NCBI GenBank assembly: GCA_946479535.1
Contig: CAMLGP010000100.1
Location: 1 to 8,108 of the forward strand
Direction of reading: 5' to 3'
DNA from: an uncultured Bacteroidota bacterium
GTDB taxonomy: Bacteria > Bacteroidota > Bacteroidia > Chitinophagales > Chitinophagaceae
Length of the DNA stretch: 8,108 nt
The translations under genes and the position numbers were made by a program. This document shows, in pieces, positions 1 through 7,249 of this stretch (position 1 is the stretch's first letter; the number at the start of each line of letters is the position of its first letter). A model generated the notes under the pieces. The model did not search any database. It was given only the letters and a program-made list of their open reading frames with translations, and was not told where the DNA came from.

Positions 1-289
1 CTATTGCGTAGTGGGTGATTGTATATGAGCCGGCATCAGGGAAAAATACTTTTTCAGTGGCTTTGCCAACTGCTACGCCGGATCCTGTACCAAAATCCCA
101 TTTTGACAGAATATAACTGCTATCTTTTACCTGGGCAATGTAGTTATTGGCATTCACTGTAGTGAGTGTAAACCCTGCTTCCAGGTTAGACTCAGATAGT
201 GGCCTTGCCGTGAACTCTTTTTTTTCGCACCCTGCAAGCAAACCTGCAAGTGCAACAGGAAGTATATAATTAACAAATTTTCTTTTCAT
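1..289 (-). CDS. PKD-domain surface lipoprotein, N-terminal part (runs off left edge)
   Basis: The first 96 codons of a secreted lipoprotein are visible; no stop occurs in frame before the window edge. The protein opens with a lipoprotein signal peptide (MKRKF, then a hydrophobic stretch) ending in a clean lipobox LAGC, with the lipidated cysteine at residue 21, followed by charged EKKE. Residues about 38-96 look like a PKD/Ig-like beta-sandwich: WDFGTG at 64-69 and a GSYTI strand at 87-91 match the family's WDFGDG...G-Y-T-V pattern. It lies 80 bp downstream of the SusD gene on the same strand, the place where PULs usually encode a SusE/SusF-like surface glycan-binding protein. That role is inferred from position and fold. 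The start is the ATG at 289; there is no Shine-Dalgarno sequence, as usual in Bacteroidota. The C-terminal part, which could hold more PKD, lectin or even enzyme domains, is outside the window. Confidence 0.85.
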   Translation of the reverse strand, partial: MKRKFVNYILPVALAGLLAGCEKKEFTARPLSESNLEAGFTLTTVNANNYIAQVKDSSYILSKWDFGTGSGVAVGKATEKVFFPDAGSYTITHYAI

Positions 290-305
290 ATTTCAACTTA
301 TTATT

Positions 306-322
306 AATTAAGGGACTTAATT
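306..322. repeat. AT-rich inverted repeat in the susD-lipoprotein gap
   Basis: Two perfect 7-bp arms (AATTAAG and CTTAATT) are separated by a 3-bp loop. They lie in the 80-bp gap after the SusD stop and 17 bp before the lipoprotein ATG. A self-complementary 10-mer, AATTCGAATT (319-328), overlaps the right arm. The transcript could form a small hairpin here. No T-run follows on the minus strand, so it is not a convincing terminator; RNA processing or a chance AT-rich palindrome are equally possible. Confidence 0.35.
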
Positions 323-369
323 CGAATTCTAATTTCAAAATTTCCCAATTTCAACATTCAAAATACTCT

Positions 370-1881
370 CTAGTAATTGGGATTTTGTTTCAGCTTTGTT
401 CCCTGTAATTCTCTTGAAGGAATGGGAAACAGTTCATGTTTGCCGGCAACAAATCCACGGCTTGCAAGAACGGTTGGCGCATCACCCCACCTTACCAGGT
501 CAAACCATCTGAAACCTTCCCCTGCAAGTTCCAGTCTGCGTTCATTCTTGATATTCTGCATGGAAACAGGAACAGAGGGCAGTCCAACTCTTGCTCTAAC
601 AGCATCCAATAAGGCTTGTGCTCTTGCTCCAGTTCCACCTAATGCTTCAGCTTCCATCAAATAGGTATCAGCGAGGCGGATGATATAGGTTCCCTGCTGG
701 AAATTCAATTCAGTGTTTCCACCCAGTGTGGTTACATCAGTAGCTTTTGGCAGGAATTTTTTCAGGAAGTATCCTGTATTCATATAACCTGCAGTATAGT
801 CAATGATATTGGCTGTTTTTAAAGCGGCAGCATCAAATACAGTCGCGTTGAACCTTGGGTCGTTTTTGATAAAATCATAAAGATCCTGTGTGATTACGCT
901 AAAGCTCCATCCCGCAGCATAGATATCAGGTGCCAAAGCAGCATTCTTTTTCAGATAGCTTCTTGGGCCAACCATCTGCGCAAAAGAATTTCCTTCATCA
1001 GAGCTGCTTCCCCAGTTACCCCAGGTAGACCTTCCGAGATTGGTATGGGTTACTTCAAGAATGGATTCAGTATTGAATTTGGCATTTACAGACCAGAGAT
1101 TATCAAAATTGGCTACCAGTTTATAGCCATAAGTGCTGGTCTGTCCCGGTGTTGGACCATTTACATCAGCCAGTTGTGCAACTGCCTGTGGCATTTTCTT
1201 TTCATACAGGTATACTTTTCCCAACAGAGCTTTGGCAGCACCTTTTGTGAAGCGACCTAATTCTGTGGAGGGTAGAGTAGCAGGCAGTACATTAATGGCA
1301 TCAGTAAGATCTTTTTCAATCTGTGTATATACATCTGCCGGGTTTGCCTGTTCAACATCATAGATATTGGTAGCTGTTAATGGCTCAAGCATTAATGGAA
1401 TATTCCTGAACATTGTAACCAGCGTAAAATAATAGAATGCCCTAAGTGCTTTAGCTTCTCCGCCAAATCTTGCTTTGGAAGCATCATCCATGGGAATATC
1501 GGGTAATTTTTTCAAAAGCACATTCGCTCTGAAGATGCCCTGGTAATAATCACTCCAGTAGCTTCCTGCAACTGAGTTAGGAGTTATGGTGTAATTGGAA
1601 AATACCTGGATCTGATTACCATCAGTTGGACCACCGCCACCAGCGAAATGATCATCTGAACCGGCATTCATGAGCGCCAGCATATTTTCAAAGCCACCTG
1701 AATTTTTGCGCATGATATCATAGGTAGCTACCAGTGCCGCGAAGGCCTGATCTTTATTGGCATAATAGTTTTCTGATAAGAACTGCCCTTTCGGTGGAAT
1801 GTCCACAAAGCTTTTCTTACAGGCCAGCAGGGAAACAAGCGCTGGCAGGGTAGCGATGCAAAGAATTTTAATGAATTTCAT
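370..1881 (-). CDS. SusD/RagB-family outer-membrane glycan-binding lipoprotein
   Basis: This is a 503-residue surface lipoprotein that pairs with SusC, acting as the lid over the transporter and helping bind the oligosaccharide. The signal peptide (MKFIKILCIATLPALVSLLAC) places the lipidated cysteine at residue 21. It is followed by KKSFVDIPPKG, the typical SusD start, in which a CxxSF[LV]D-x-P pattern follows the lipid anchor. Helical, TPR-like SusD features are seen through the middle, including an AKALRAFYYF helix and a GAAKALLGKVYLY helix. The C-terminal hallmark NERRLELAGEGFRWFDLVRW lies at about 446-465, and the protein ends in the usual LFPIP...QNPNY. The length is normal for the family. 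It starts 19 bp after the SusC stop, so the two are surely cotranscribed. The bound sugar cannot be read from the sequence. Confidence 0.97.
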   Translation of the reverse strand: MKFIKILCIATLPALVSLLACKKSFVDIPPKGQFLSENYYANKDQAFAALVATYDIMRKNSGGFENMLALMNAGSDDHFAGGGGPTDGNQIQVFSNYTITPNSVAGSYWSDYYQGIFRANVLLKKLPDIPMDDASKARFGGEAKALRAFYYFTLVTMFRNIPLMLEPLTATNIYDVEQANPADVYTQIEKDLTDAINVLPATLPSTELGRFTKGAAKALLGKVYLYEKKMPQAVAQLADVNGPTPGQTSTYGYKLVANFDNLWSVNAKFNTESILEVTHTNLGRSTWGNWGSSSDEGNSFAQMVGPRSYLKKNAALAPDIYAAGWSFSVITQDLYDFIKNDPRFNATVFDAAALKTANIIDYTAGYMNTGYFLKKFLPKATDVTTLGGNTELNFQQGTYIIRLADTYLMEAEALGGTGARAQALLDAVRARVGLPSVPVSMQNIKNERRLELAGEGFRWFDLVRWGDAPTVLASRGFVAGKHELFPIPSRELQGTKLKQNPNY

Positions 1882-1900
1882 AATCGTTATTTGATGATGA

Positions 1901-4900
1901 TTAGAATTGTAATTGAACTCCGCCTAAAATTGAACGTGCCTGGGGATAAACACCTCTGTCAAGTCCAAGCACCTGTCCGCCGATCTCAGGATCATACCCA
2001 GTATAACCGGTGATCGTGAACAAATTTTCTGCAGTTACATAAAAACGAATGCGGCTTGCATGGATCTTTTGAACCAGTTTGTCTGGCAAAGTATAACCCA
2101 GCTGTAACAGTTTAACACGTGCGTAATCTCCTTTCTCCAGATAATAATCAGACATCTTGCTGTAATTACCATTTGGATCAGCTGCAGTTAAGCGAGGATA
2201 ATCGTTGGTAGTACCAGCACCTGTCCAGCGGCCCAGGATCCTTGTCTGGAAGTTGGCATTGCCGATATCCAGTCTTCTTAAGCCCTGGAAGATCTTGCTG
2301 CCTGCTGTTCCGGTAAAGAATACCATGAAGTCGAATCCTTTGTAATCCGCATTCAGTGTCAGACCAAAAGTATATTTGGGAAGACTGCTGCCCAGGAACA
2401 TTTTGTCCAGGTTGTCACTCGTGATCTTTCCATCACCATTCAGATCCATCCAGCGGAAATCACCAGGTTTTGCAGTGGGCTGAATAACATTTCCGTTCTT
2501 ATCCTTGTAATTATCAATCTCTGCCTGCGTTTGGAAAACACCTGCTGATTTATAACCAAAGAAAGCATTGTAAGGCTGGCCAATCTGTGTACGGGTGATA
2601 GCGCCCATGGTCTGGAAGCTGGCATCACCGCCAATAAAATTGGTATCAGCTGCTACATAGGTTACATTGTTCTTGAGGTAAGAAATATTTCCATTTACAG
2701 AGAAGTTGAACTCGCCAATCCTTTTGCGATATCCCAGTTCCAGTTCAATACCGCTGTTTTCCATTGTGGCAACATTGGCCACAGGTGCGCTTGCTACGCC
2801 TACATAACCAGGAATTACGATAGGACGAAGGATCCCCTTTGTTTTTTTCTTATAAACATCAAAGCTTATTGTTAACGCGTCTAAGACCTGAGCGTCAAAA
2901 CCGATATCTGCCTGAGAAGTTTCTTCCCAATGCAGATCAGGATTTTCCAATGATTGCGGAGCATATCCGGTGTAGATGGTCTGAGTAGGATAGCCAGTAG
3001 TGTAATTATAGCCACCAGCAACAATAGCTGCATATCCAAACTCGCTGATAGCATCATTACCAACCACACCATAGTTGGCTCTCAGCTTAAGCTGTTTCAC
3101 CACAGTGATGTTTTGCCAGAAATCTTCTTTGTGAACATTCCAGCCTACTGATCCGCCGGGGAACACACCAAATTTTTTATTTAAACCAAAGCGTGTGGAA
3201 CCATCGCGGCGGATAATAGCCTGAACAAGGTACTTATCATCATAGCTATAGTTTATCCTGGAAAATAAAGAAGTCAGTTTGTGCTGGATATTATCTCCTG
3301 TACCGGATTCACGGTCAGACTGAGGGATATTAAAGCGGAAAGAAGCATCCTTATAGGAGCTGATCGGCAGGTTGTAAATAGTAGCGGATGAATTACCACC
3401 AATATTTTCAACATAAGAACCCTGGCCTACCAGCACAGTGAAATCATGTTTTCCAATGCTATTGGTATAAGTAAGAGTATTCTCAATATTCCAGTTAAGG
3501 CTATTATTATTCGACTTGTTGTAATTGTTGCGAATAATATTATTTACCGTGGGACTTAAATAGAAAATGGGAGTAAAGCCCTGTCCACCCCAATAAGCGA
3601 GTTTGCCTCCGAGTGAAGATCTGAGTTTGAACCCTTTTGGTAAAGCTGCTTCGAGGTAAGCATTTCCTACGAAATCATCAGACCAGTTATAGCGACCCAA
3701 TCTTGTCTGAACATATGCAAGGGGGTTTGACATTTCCTGGCCTACCTTGGTTGATATGCCATAAGGATTGCCATTTGCATCACGGATAATACCAGGATTG
3801 AGATATAGACCGGAATTAGCAACGGCAGGATCAGTAATAACCAGTGGTGTTATAGGATCAAGATTGATGGCTGAGCTTAAAGGTCCACCAAATTCACTGT
3901 TGGTATTGCCTAGGCTTAGTGTTTTTTGGTGAGAGTAACCAATTGTTTCACCGAAGGTGAACATGTTGCCGATCTTGTGTGTAGAGTTAATTCGGATATT
4001 CTTCCGGGTGTAGTTAGAAATATCAGTGGCAACTATACCTTCCTGGTCCTGGAAGCCGAAGGAAAGAAAGAAGGTAGACTTGTCGGTTCCACCACTCAGG
4101 CTTACTTCGTGCGATTGGCGTTTTGCGCTATTGTTGAAAATAACGTCCTGCCAATCGGTGCCTTTCCCAAATGAATTAGGGTCAGCATAAACCAGTGCGC
4201 CACCATCATTCACTGCTCTTTCATTCATTACAGCTGCATACTGGCTGGCATTCAGAAGGTCCAGTTTTTTATCAGGAGATGATACGCCGTAGAATCCATT
4301 ATAGGAAGCGACCATCTTTCCTGCTTTTCCTTTTTTGGTAGTTACAAGGATAACGCCGGTAGCAGCGCGGGTGCCATAAATGGCTGCTGAAGCGGCATCT
4401 TTGAGTACTTCAATTGATTCAATGTCATTCTGGTTGATATAACCAATACCACCCTGGTCAACTACCACACCATCAACCACCCATAGGGGGTTGTTACCAC
4501 CATCGCCAAATGTAGTAATGCCTCTTACCCGGATAGTGGCACCGGAACCGGGCTGACCGTTATTTTGAGCAATGGTTACGCCGGAAACCCTGCCCTGGAG
4601 GGCCTGTTCAATCCGGTTGCTGGGAACATTTTCAAGGTCTCTTGCCTTGACACTTGAGATTGCACCTGTTACAACACTTCTTTTCTGGGAACCATAACCT
4701 ACCACAACCACCTCATTCATGGAATTAGTCAGTGGTTCCAGTTCAATGAAGACCTGGGAAGTTGAAGAAGTAATTACAGCTTCTTTTTCAGCCATCCCAA
4801 TGTAGGATACCCGGAGTACAGAACCGGCTTTAGCGTTAATTGAGAAGTTGCCGTTTGCGTCAGTTTGGGTTGCTGTAGAAGCGCCGATTACCGTTACGGT

Positions 4901-5035
4901 AGCCCCAGAAAGTCCTTCACCATTAGAGCGATTGGTGACTTTTCCGGTGACGTTCGCATTTTGCGCATACAGCTGACAGAGTAGAAGTTGTGAGAATAGA
5001 AAGGTGCAAAGCAGTAGAGCAGTTTTAGACTTCAT
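1901..5035 (-). CDS. SusC/RagA-family TonB-linked outer-membrane transporter
   Basis: This is a 1044-residue outer-membrane importer that takes up glycan fragments using energy from TonB-ExbBD. In order it shows a signal peptide ending in LYAQ (residue 25), a CarboxypepD_reg-like beta-sandwich at about 28-105 (GKVTNRSNGEGLSGATV...), a plug domain at about 110-225 (VVVVGYGSQKRSVVTGAISS, then IRVRG, LWVVDGVVV and IESIEVLKDAASAAIYGTRA), and a 22-strand-type beta-barrel to the C-terminus, which ends in an aromatic residue (GGVQLQF). There is no N-terminal STN domain, which argues against direct control by an anti-sigma/ECF pair of the FecIR type. A calcium-loop-like DLNGDGKITSD lies near residue 865, common in SusC barrel loops. 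The ATG at 5035 is preferred: the reading frame can be extended to a TTG at 5041, but that adds only two residues and a poorer start codon. It is followed by the SusD gene after 19 bp. Confidence 0.97.
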   Translation of the reverse strand: MKSKTALLLCTFLFSQLLLCQLYAQNANVTGKVTNRSNGEGLSGATVTVIGASTATQTDANGNFSINAKAGSVLRVSYIGMAEKEAVITSSTSQVFIELEPLTNSMNEVVVVGYGSQKRSVVTGAISSVKARDLENVPSNRIEQALQGRVSGVTIAQNNGQPGSGATIRVRGITTFGDGGNNPLWVVDGVVVDQGGIGYINQNDIESIEVLKDAASAAIYGTRAATGVILVTTKKGKAGKMVASYNGFYGVSSPDKKLDLLNASQYAAVMNERAVNDGGALVYADPNSFGKGTDWQDVIFNNSAKRQSHEVSLSGGTDKSTFFLSFGFQDQEGIVATDISNYTRKNIRINSTHKIGNMFTFGETIGYSHQKTLSLGNTNSEFGGPLSSAINLDPITPLVITDPAVANSGLYLNPGIIRDANGNPYGISTKVGQEMSNPLAYVQTRLGRYNWSDDFVGNAYLEAALPKGFKLRSSLGGKLAYWGGQGFTPIFYLSPTVNNIIRNNYNKSNNNSLNWNIENTLTYTNSIGKHDFTVLVGQGSYVENIGGNSSATIYNLPISSYKDASFRFNIPQSDRESGTGDNIQHKLTSLFSRINYSYDDKYLVQAIIRRDGSTRFGLNKKFGVFPGGSVGWNVHKEDFWQNITVVKQLKLRANYGVVGNDAISEFGYAAIVAGGYNYTTGYPTQTIYTGYAPQSLENPDLHWEETSQADIGFDAQVLDALTISFDVYKKKTKGILRPIVIPGYVGVASAPVANVATMENSGIELELGYRKRIGEFNFSVNGNISYLKNNVTYVAADTNFIGGDASFQTMGAITRTQIGQPYNAFFGYKSAGVFQTQAEIDNYKDKNGNVIQPTAKPGDFRWMDLNGDGKITSDNLDKMFLGSSLPKYTFGLTLNADYKGFDFMVFFTGTAGSKIFQGLRRLDIGNANFQTRILGRWTGAGTTNDYPRLTAADPNGNYSKMSDYYLEKGDYARVKLLQLGYTLPDKLVQKIHASRIRFYVTAENLFTITGYTGYDPEIGGQVLGLDRGVYPQARSILGGVQLQF

Positions 5036-5096
5036 ACGCAAGCATTTGTTTTGGTAAAAAAATCAATATTCAACAAGCTGTAAATTACCGTAGGGG

Positions 5097-5128
5097 AAAA
5101 CTTAAACCCCTTCGAAGTCCCCATCAAA
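5097..5128 (-). promoter_or_regulatory. Putative Bacteroidetes-type promoter of the susCD operon
   Basis: On the minus strand a TTTG (5128-5125) is followed by exactly 20 bp and then TAAGTTTT (5104-5097). The Bacteroidota sigma-factor consensus is TTTG, about 19-21 bp, then TAnnTTTG, so this matches fully at -33 and at five of the six fixed positions at -7. The transcript would start near 5090 and have a leader of about 55 nt before the susC ATG. The TTTG belongs to one of the tandem 11-bp repeats, and an 8-bp palindrome CTTCGAAG (5110-5117) sits in the spacer. This is predicted from sequence alone. Confidence 0.5.
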
Positions 5129-5140
5129 ACCCCATCAAAA
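5119..5140. repeat. Tandem 11-bp direct repeats at the susC promoter
   Basis: Two perfect, adjacent copies of CCCCATCAAAA (plus strand; TTTTGATGGGG on the coding strand) fill 5119-5129 and 5130-5140. The 15-bp stretch ATCAAAACCCCATCA that spans their junction (5123-5137) recurs exactly at 5177-5191, a shift of 54 bp. The 11-bp period is close to one DNA helical turn, as expected for side-by-side protein binding. The repeats overlap the predicted -33 box. The rest of this intergenic stretch (5141-5320) shows no gene and no other convincing signal. Confidence 0.7.
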
Positions 5141-5314
5141 TTTGCTAAGCAATTGAAACATTGAGGATTTAGGCATATCAAAACCCCATCAGGCAGGACA
5201 GAGCAGGAAGGATCAATCTAAAGCGGTTTGGCAGATAGGGGGCACTTTAAGGTAGAGATTTCTTTAACCCGGGATGCCAGGCGAAGACTGATAAATTCAA
5301 GCGATATGGCAGTT

Positions 5315-5337
5315 CTGGAATCAGAAGGCAATTCCAG
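5315..5337. repeat. 7-bp inverted repeat over the SDR stop codon
   Basis: CTGGAAT (5315-5321) and ATTCCAG (5331-5337) form a perfect inverted repeat around a 9-bp loop that contains most of the SDR stop codon (TGA, 5323-5321). A hairpin at a gene end suggests transcript-end or stability control, but no T-run follows on the minus strand, so an intrinsic terminator is not supported. Confidence 0.3.
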
Positions 5338-6043
5338 TAATCTCCCCGCATATACTTAGAAATTTATCCTGTCCATCTATATCATCAGCTTCAGGATTTG
5401 ATCGCCTTTCCTGCTGATGAAAAAAATAACGACCAGTTACTTTTGCTTTTTCGTCATTACTTACAGCCAGCCATACCTGCGTTTCATATCCTTTTTGCAG
5501 GTCATCAGGCGCTCCCCGCCCACCCATTTTTGTTGGAACCCAGCCAGGGTCTACTGCATTTGCATAAATGGCTGACCATTTTCTTGCTACTGCTTTGCAT
5601 AACAACAACACATACAATTTTGAATCGGAGTAAGAAATACTACCGGATTTTAAGTTTCCCGGATTCAGGTGGCCACCCTGGTGCATTCCGGAACTCAGGT
5701 AGATGAGTCGCTTTGGTTTTTGGATCAGACAGGTGAGTATATACGGAGCTATTGTATTAACAGCATAGATAAGCTTGCCAGATACCTGGTAAACACCGGC
5801 ATTATGAATTACTGTGTCAAAGTCACCTGATTCATTGGCCTGATTGGCAAGCTGAATGGTTTCGTCCCTATTTGACAGGTCACCGGTTAATACGGCTTCT
5901 GCCTCCGGGTTCTTTTTCATTGCCTCCTTAGCCCGTTCAGCATTCCTGGCGTGCAATACAACCTTGTGCCCCTGTTGGATCAGTTCCTTTGCAGACAATT
6001 GCCCAAGGCCATCTGCTGATCCAGTGATTAATATTCTTGCCAT
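5321..6043 (-). CDS. Short-chain dehydrogenase/reductase (SDR), NAD(P)-dependent
   Basis: This is a 240-residue cytoplasmic oxidoreductase of the classical SDR family, with a Rossmann fold. Visible motifs are the cofactor-binding TGSADGLG at 7-14, HAR at 31-33 (an arginine after the second strand is often linked to NADP preference), D55 in TGDLS, the HNAG motif at 80-83, the active-site N96, S118 (in YLSSG), Y138 and K142 (YSDSK), and a DPGWVPTKMGG segment after the active site. All four catalytic-tetrad positions are present, so the enzyme should be active. The substrate cannot be told from sequence. The frame opens to a TTG at 6085, but MARILITG starting with the ATG at 6043 is the normal N-terminus of the family, so that start is chosen. 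It lies 184 bp downstream of the AraC-family gene and 285 bp upstream of susC on the same strand; whether it belongs to the sugar-use pathway is unknown. Confidence 0.93.
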   Translation of the reverse strand: MARILITGSADGLGQLSAKELIQQGHKVVLHARNAERAKEAMKKNPEAEAVLTGDLSNRDETIQLANQANESGDFDTVIHNAGVYQVSGKLIYAVNTIAPYILTCLIQKPKRLIYLSSGMHQGGHLNPGNLKSGSISYSDSKLYVLLLCKAVARKWSAIYANAVDPGWVPTKMGGRGAPDDLQKGYETQVWLAVSNDEKAKVTGRYFFHQQERRSNPEADDIDGQDKFLSICGEITGIAF

Positions 6044-6227
6044 TCTATGAATTTCAATCTGAGGTAAAAATATAAACTGCAACAAATACCCGGCCGACTG
6101 ATTCCCGACGTGGCCCTAACTTTAAATATTGTTGTTTTTTTGCAGGGTCATTTTTGCCAATGATATCATTTTCCGGATTTGCTGGACTGCCGAAATTATT
6201 GTTGTAGTAGGGTGAATAGCCAATTAC
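6044..6227 (-). promoter_or_regulatory. AraC-SDR intergenic stretch, possible SDR promoter
   Basis: No coding region is supported in these 184 bp. A -7-like TATATTTT (minus strand, 6074-6067) lies 23 bp before the SDR ATG, but no TTTG stands at the expected distance upstream of it, so the promoter call is weak. The gap is long enough for the SDR to have its own promoter rather than depend on read-through from the regulator gene. Confidence 0.2.
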
Positions 6228-7118
6228 TTATTCTGAATAAATCAACTCATTCGCCTTTTTATATTTCCCGGGTGTAACACTGGTGATAGTTTTAAAGATC
6301 CTTGAGAAGTGGTGAACATTATCAAAGCCAGTCTGGGTTGCTATTTCGCTGAATGATAAATTGGTTGTAGCTATCAGGTATTGCGCCCGTTCAATTCTCC
6401 TTGAATGTACATATTCCAAAGGTCTTCCTCCTGTAGCCTGAAAAAATAGCCGTGAGAAATAATCCTGGTTTAAATTGGCTCGCTTTGCCAATAATGCAAC
6501 AGATAGATCTTCATTAAGATTCAATTGAATAAAATGCATTGAATCAACAATTTTTGAAGGTATCGGTGCACTTTTCAGTTTTTTGAAACTGCGGGAACCC
6601 AGAAAGCGGGAAATGAATTGCAGGATGATTCCCTGCGTTTCAAAGAAAACAGAATCACTTAAATGATTATTAAGTTCCTGGTAACCGCTATAATAAATGT
6701 TTTTCTCGTATACCTTCGGATTATCGGATCGATTTATTCCCCGGCCGGGATTTATTTCAAGCAATCGATTGAAGTTGGTAATGTCTGTTTTGGTAGCAGC
6801 AACACTGATCATTTTTCGGTTGTTCTCAAACAATGAAATACCATCTGCAGATTCTTCAAGGATATGGATGAAATACTGGCTCAGGTAATTATCGCAGTGG
6901 AGATGGCATAAGGTAAAACTGGGTATAATATATAGATATCCGGGCTCAAGCCTGATCTTTTCGTTGGCGCAGTAAACATGTCCTTCTCCATCATCAATAT
7001 AATATATTCGGAAATAGGGGCTGATAACATTTGAATAATTCCAATTTACGCCCAATTTCACCTGTTCAATATGCAATAATGAGTAAGTATGTCGTAAAAG
7101 CCGTTTAGCCATAACCAT
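6228..7118 (-). CDS. AraC-family transcriptional regulator with N-terminal cupin-like sensor domain
   Basis: This is a 296-residue DNA-binding regulator. The N-terminal part (about 20-150) resembles the AraC-type cupin sensor: YYIDDGEGHVYC, then a GYLYIIPSF strand pair and a histidine-rich turn HLHCDN, where small sugars bind in related proteins. The C-terminal part (about 190-290) holds the two helix-turn-helix units of the family: LSVALLAKRANLNQDYFSRLF at 205-225, and FSEIATQTGFDNVHHFSRIF at about 256-275 followed by TPGKYKK. There is no membrane segment or response-regulator domain, so it is a simple one-component activator or repressor rather than a hybrid two-component PUL regulator. Its gene is divergent from the fucosidase gene, which makes that gene and itself the likeliest targets. 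Two in-frame starts, ATG at 7118 and ATG at 7112, differ by two residues; neither has a Shine-Dalgarno sequence. Confidence 0.94.
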   Translation of the reverse strand: MVMAKRLLRHTYSLLHIEQVKLGVNWNYSNVISPYFRIYYIDDGEGHVYCANEKIRLEPGYLYIIPSFTLCHLHCDNYLSQYFIHILEESADGISLFENNRKMISVAATKTDITNFNRLLEINPGRGINRSDNPKVYEKNIYYSGYQELNNHLSDSVFFETQGIILQFISRFLGSRSFKKLKSAPIPSKIVDSMHFIQLNLNEDLSVALLAKRANLNQDYFSRLFFQATGGRPLEYVHSRRIERAQYLIATTNLSFSEIATQTGFDNVHHFSRIFKTITSVTPGKYKKANELIYSE

Positions 7119-7249
7119 TAAAATTGTAAGTTACTAAAAGTCGGATTTCTATAAAAAATAGTCTTTTTAACCTACCTAAAACATAGGATTCAGATATAAA
7201 TTTATCATTTCCGACGGAGTCTTCAAATTGCACAGAATTCTACCAGATT
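7119..7249. promoter_or_regulatory. Divergent control region between the AraC-type regulator and the fucosidase
   Basis: These 131 AT-rich bases must carry the promoters for both flanking genes. Single -7-like boxes are seen in each direction: TAAATTTA (plus, 7197-7204) towards the fucosidase, and TATGTTTT (minus, 7185-7178) and TATTTTTT (minus, 7160-7153) towards the regulator. None has a good TTTG at the right spacing, and such boxes occur by chance in AT-rich DNA. A 6-bp inverted repeat, GTCGGA (7140-7145) and TCCGAC (7210-7215), brackets the middle and is a candidate operator pair. The region is functionally likely from gene order; the exact sites are uncertain. Confidence 0.4.

Noticed and set aside
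377..664. Plus-strand open frame of 95 codons
   Set aside because: It is antisense to the conserved C-terminal region of the SusD protein and shows no family features.
3926..4174. Plus-strand open frame of 82 codons
   Set aside because: It lies wholly within the well-supported susC gene on the opposite strand and has no recognisable domain.
5036..5041. TTG at 5041 as the susC start
   Set aside because: It adds only two residues (MR) before an ATG that begins a normal signal peptide; the ATG at 5035 is the simpler start.
5093..5110. GGGG...CCCC hairpin around the -7 box
   Set aside because: Only the four outer base pairs match, and the next positions (A opposite A) do not pair, so it is not a convincing structure.
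5315..5337. Intrinsic terminator after the SDR
   Set aside because: The inverted repeat is real, but no T-run follows on the minus strand and the stem includes part of the stop codon.
5398..5706. Plus-strand open frame of 102 codons
   Set aside because: It is antisense to the SDR, whose catalytic motifs show that the minus strand is the coding one.
6044..6085. N-terminal extension of the SDR to a TTG at 6085
   Set aside because: The added 14 residues precede the normal MARILITG family start and have no recognised role; ATG at 6043 is preferred.
7151..7160. Short ATA-A5-ATA-like palindrome in the divergent region
   Set aside because: Arms of about 4 bp in AT-rich DNA are expected by chance.
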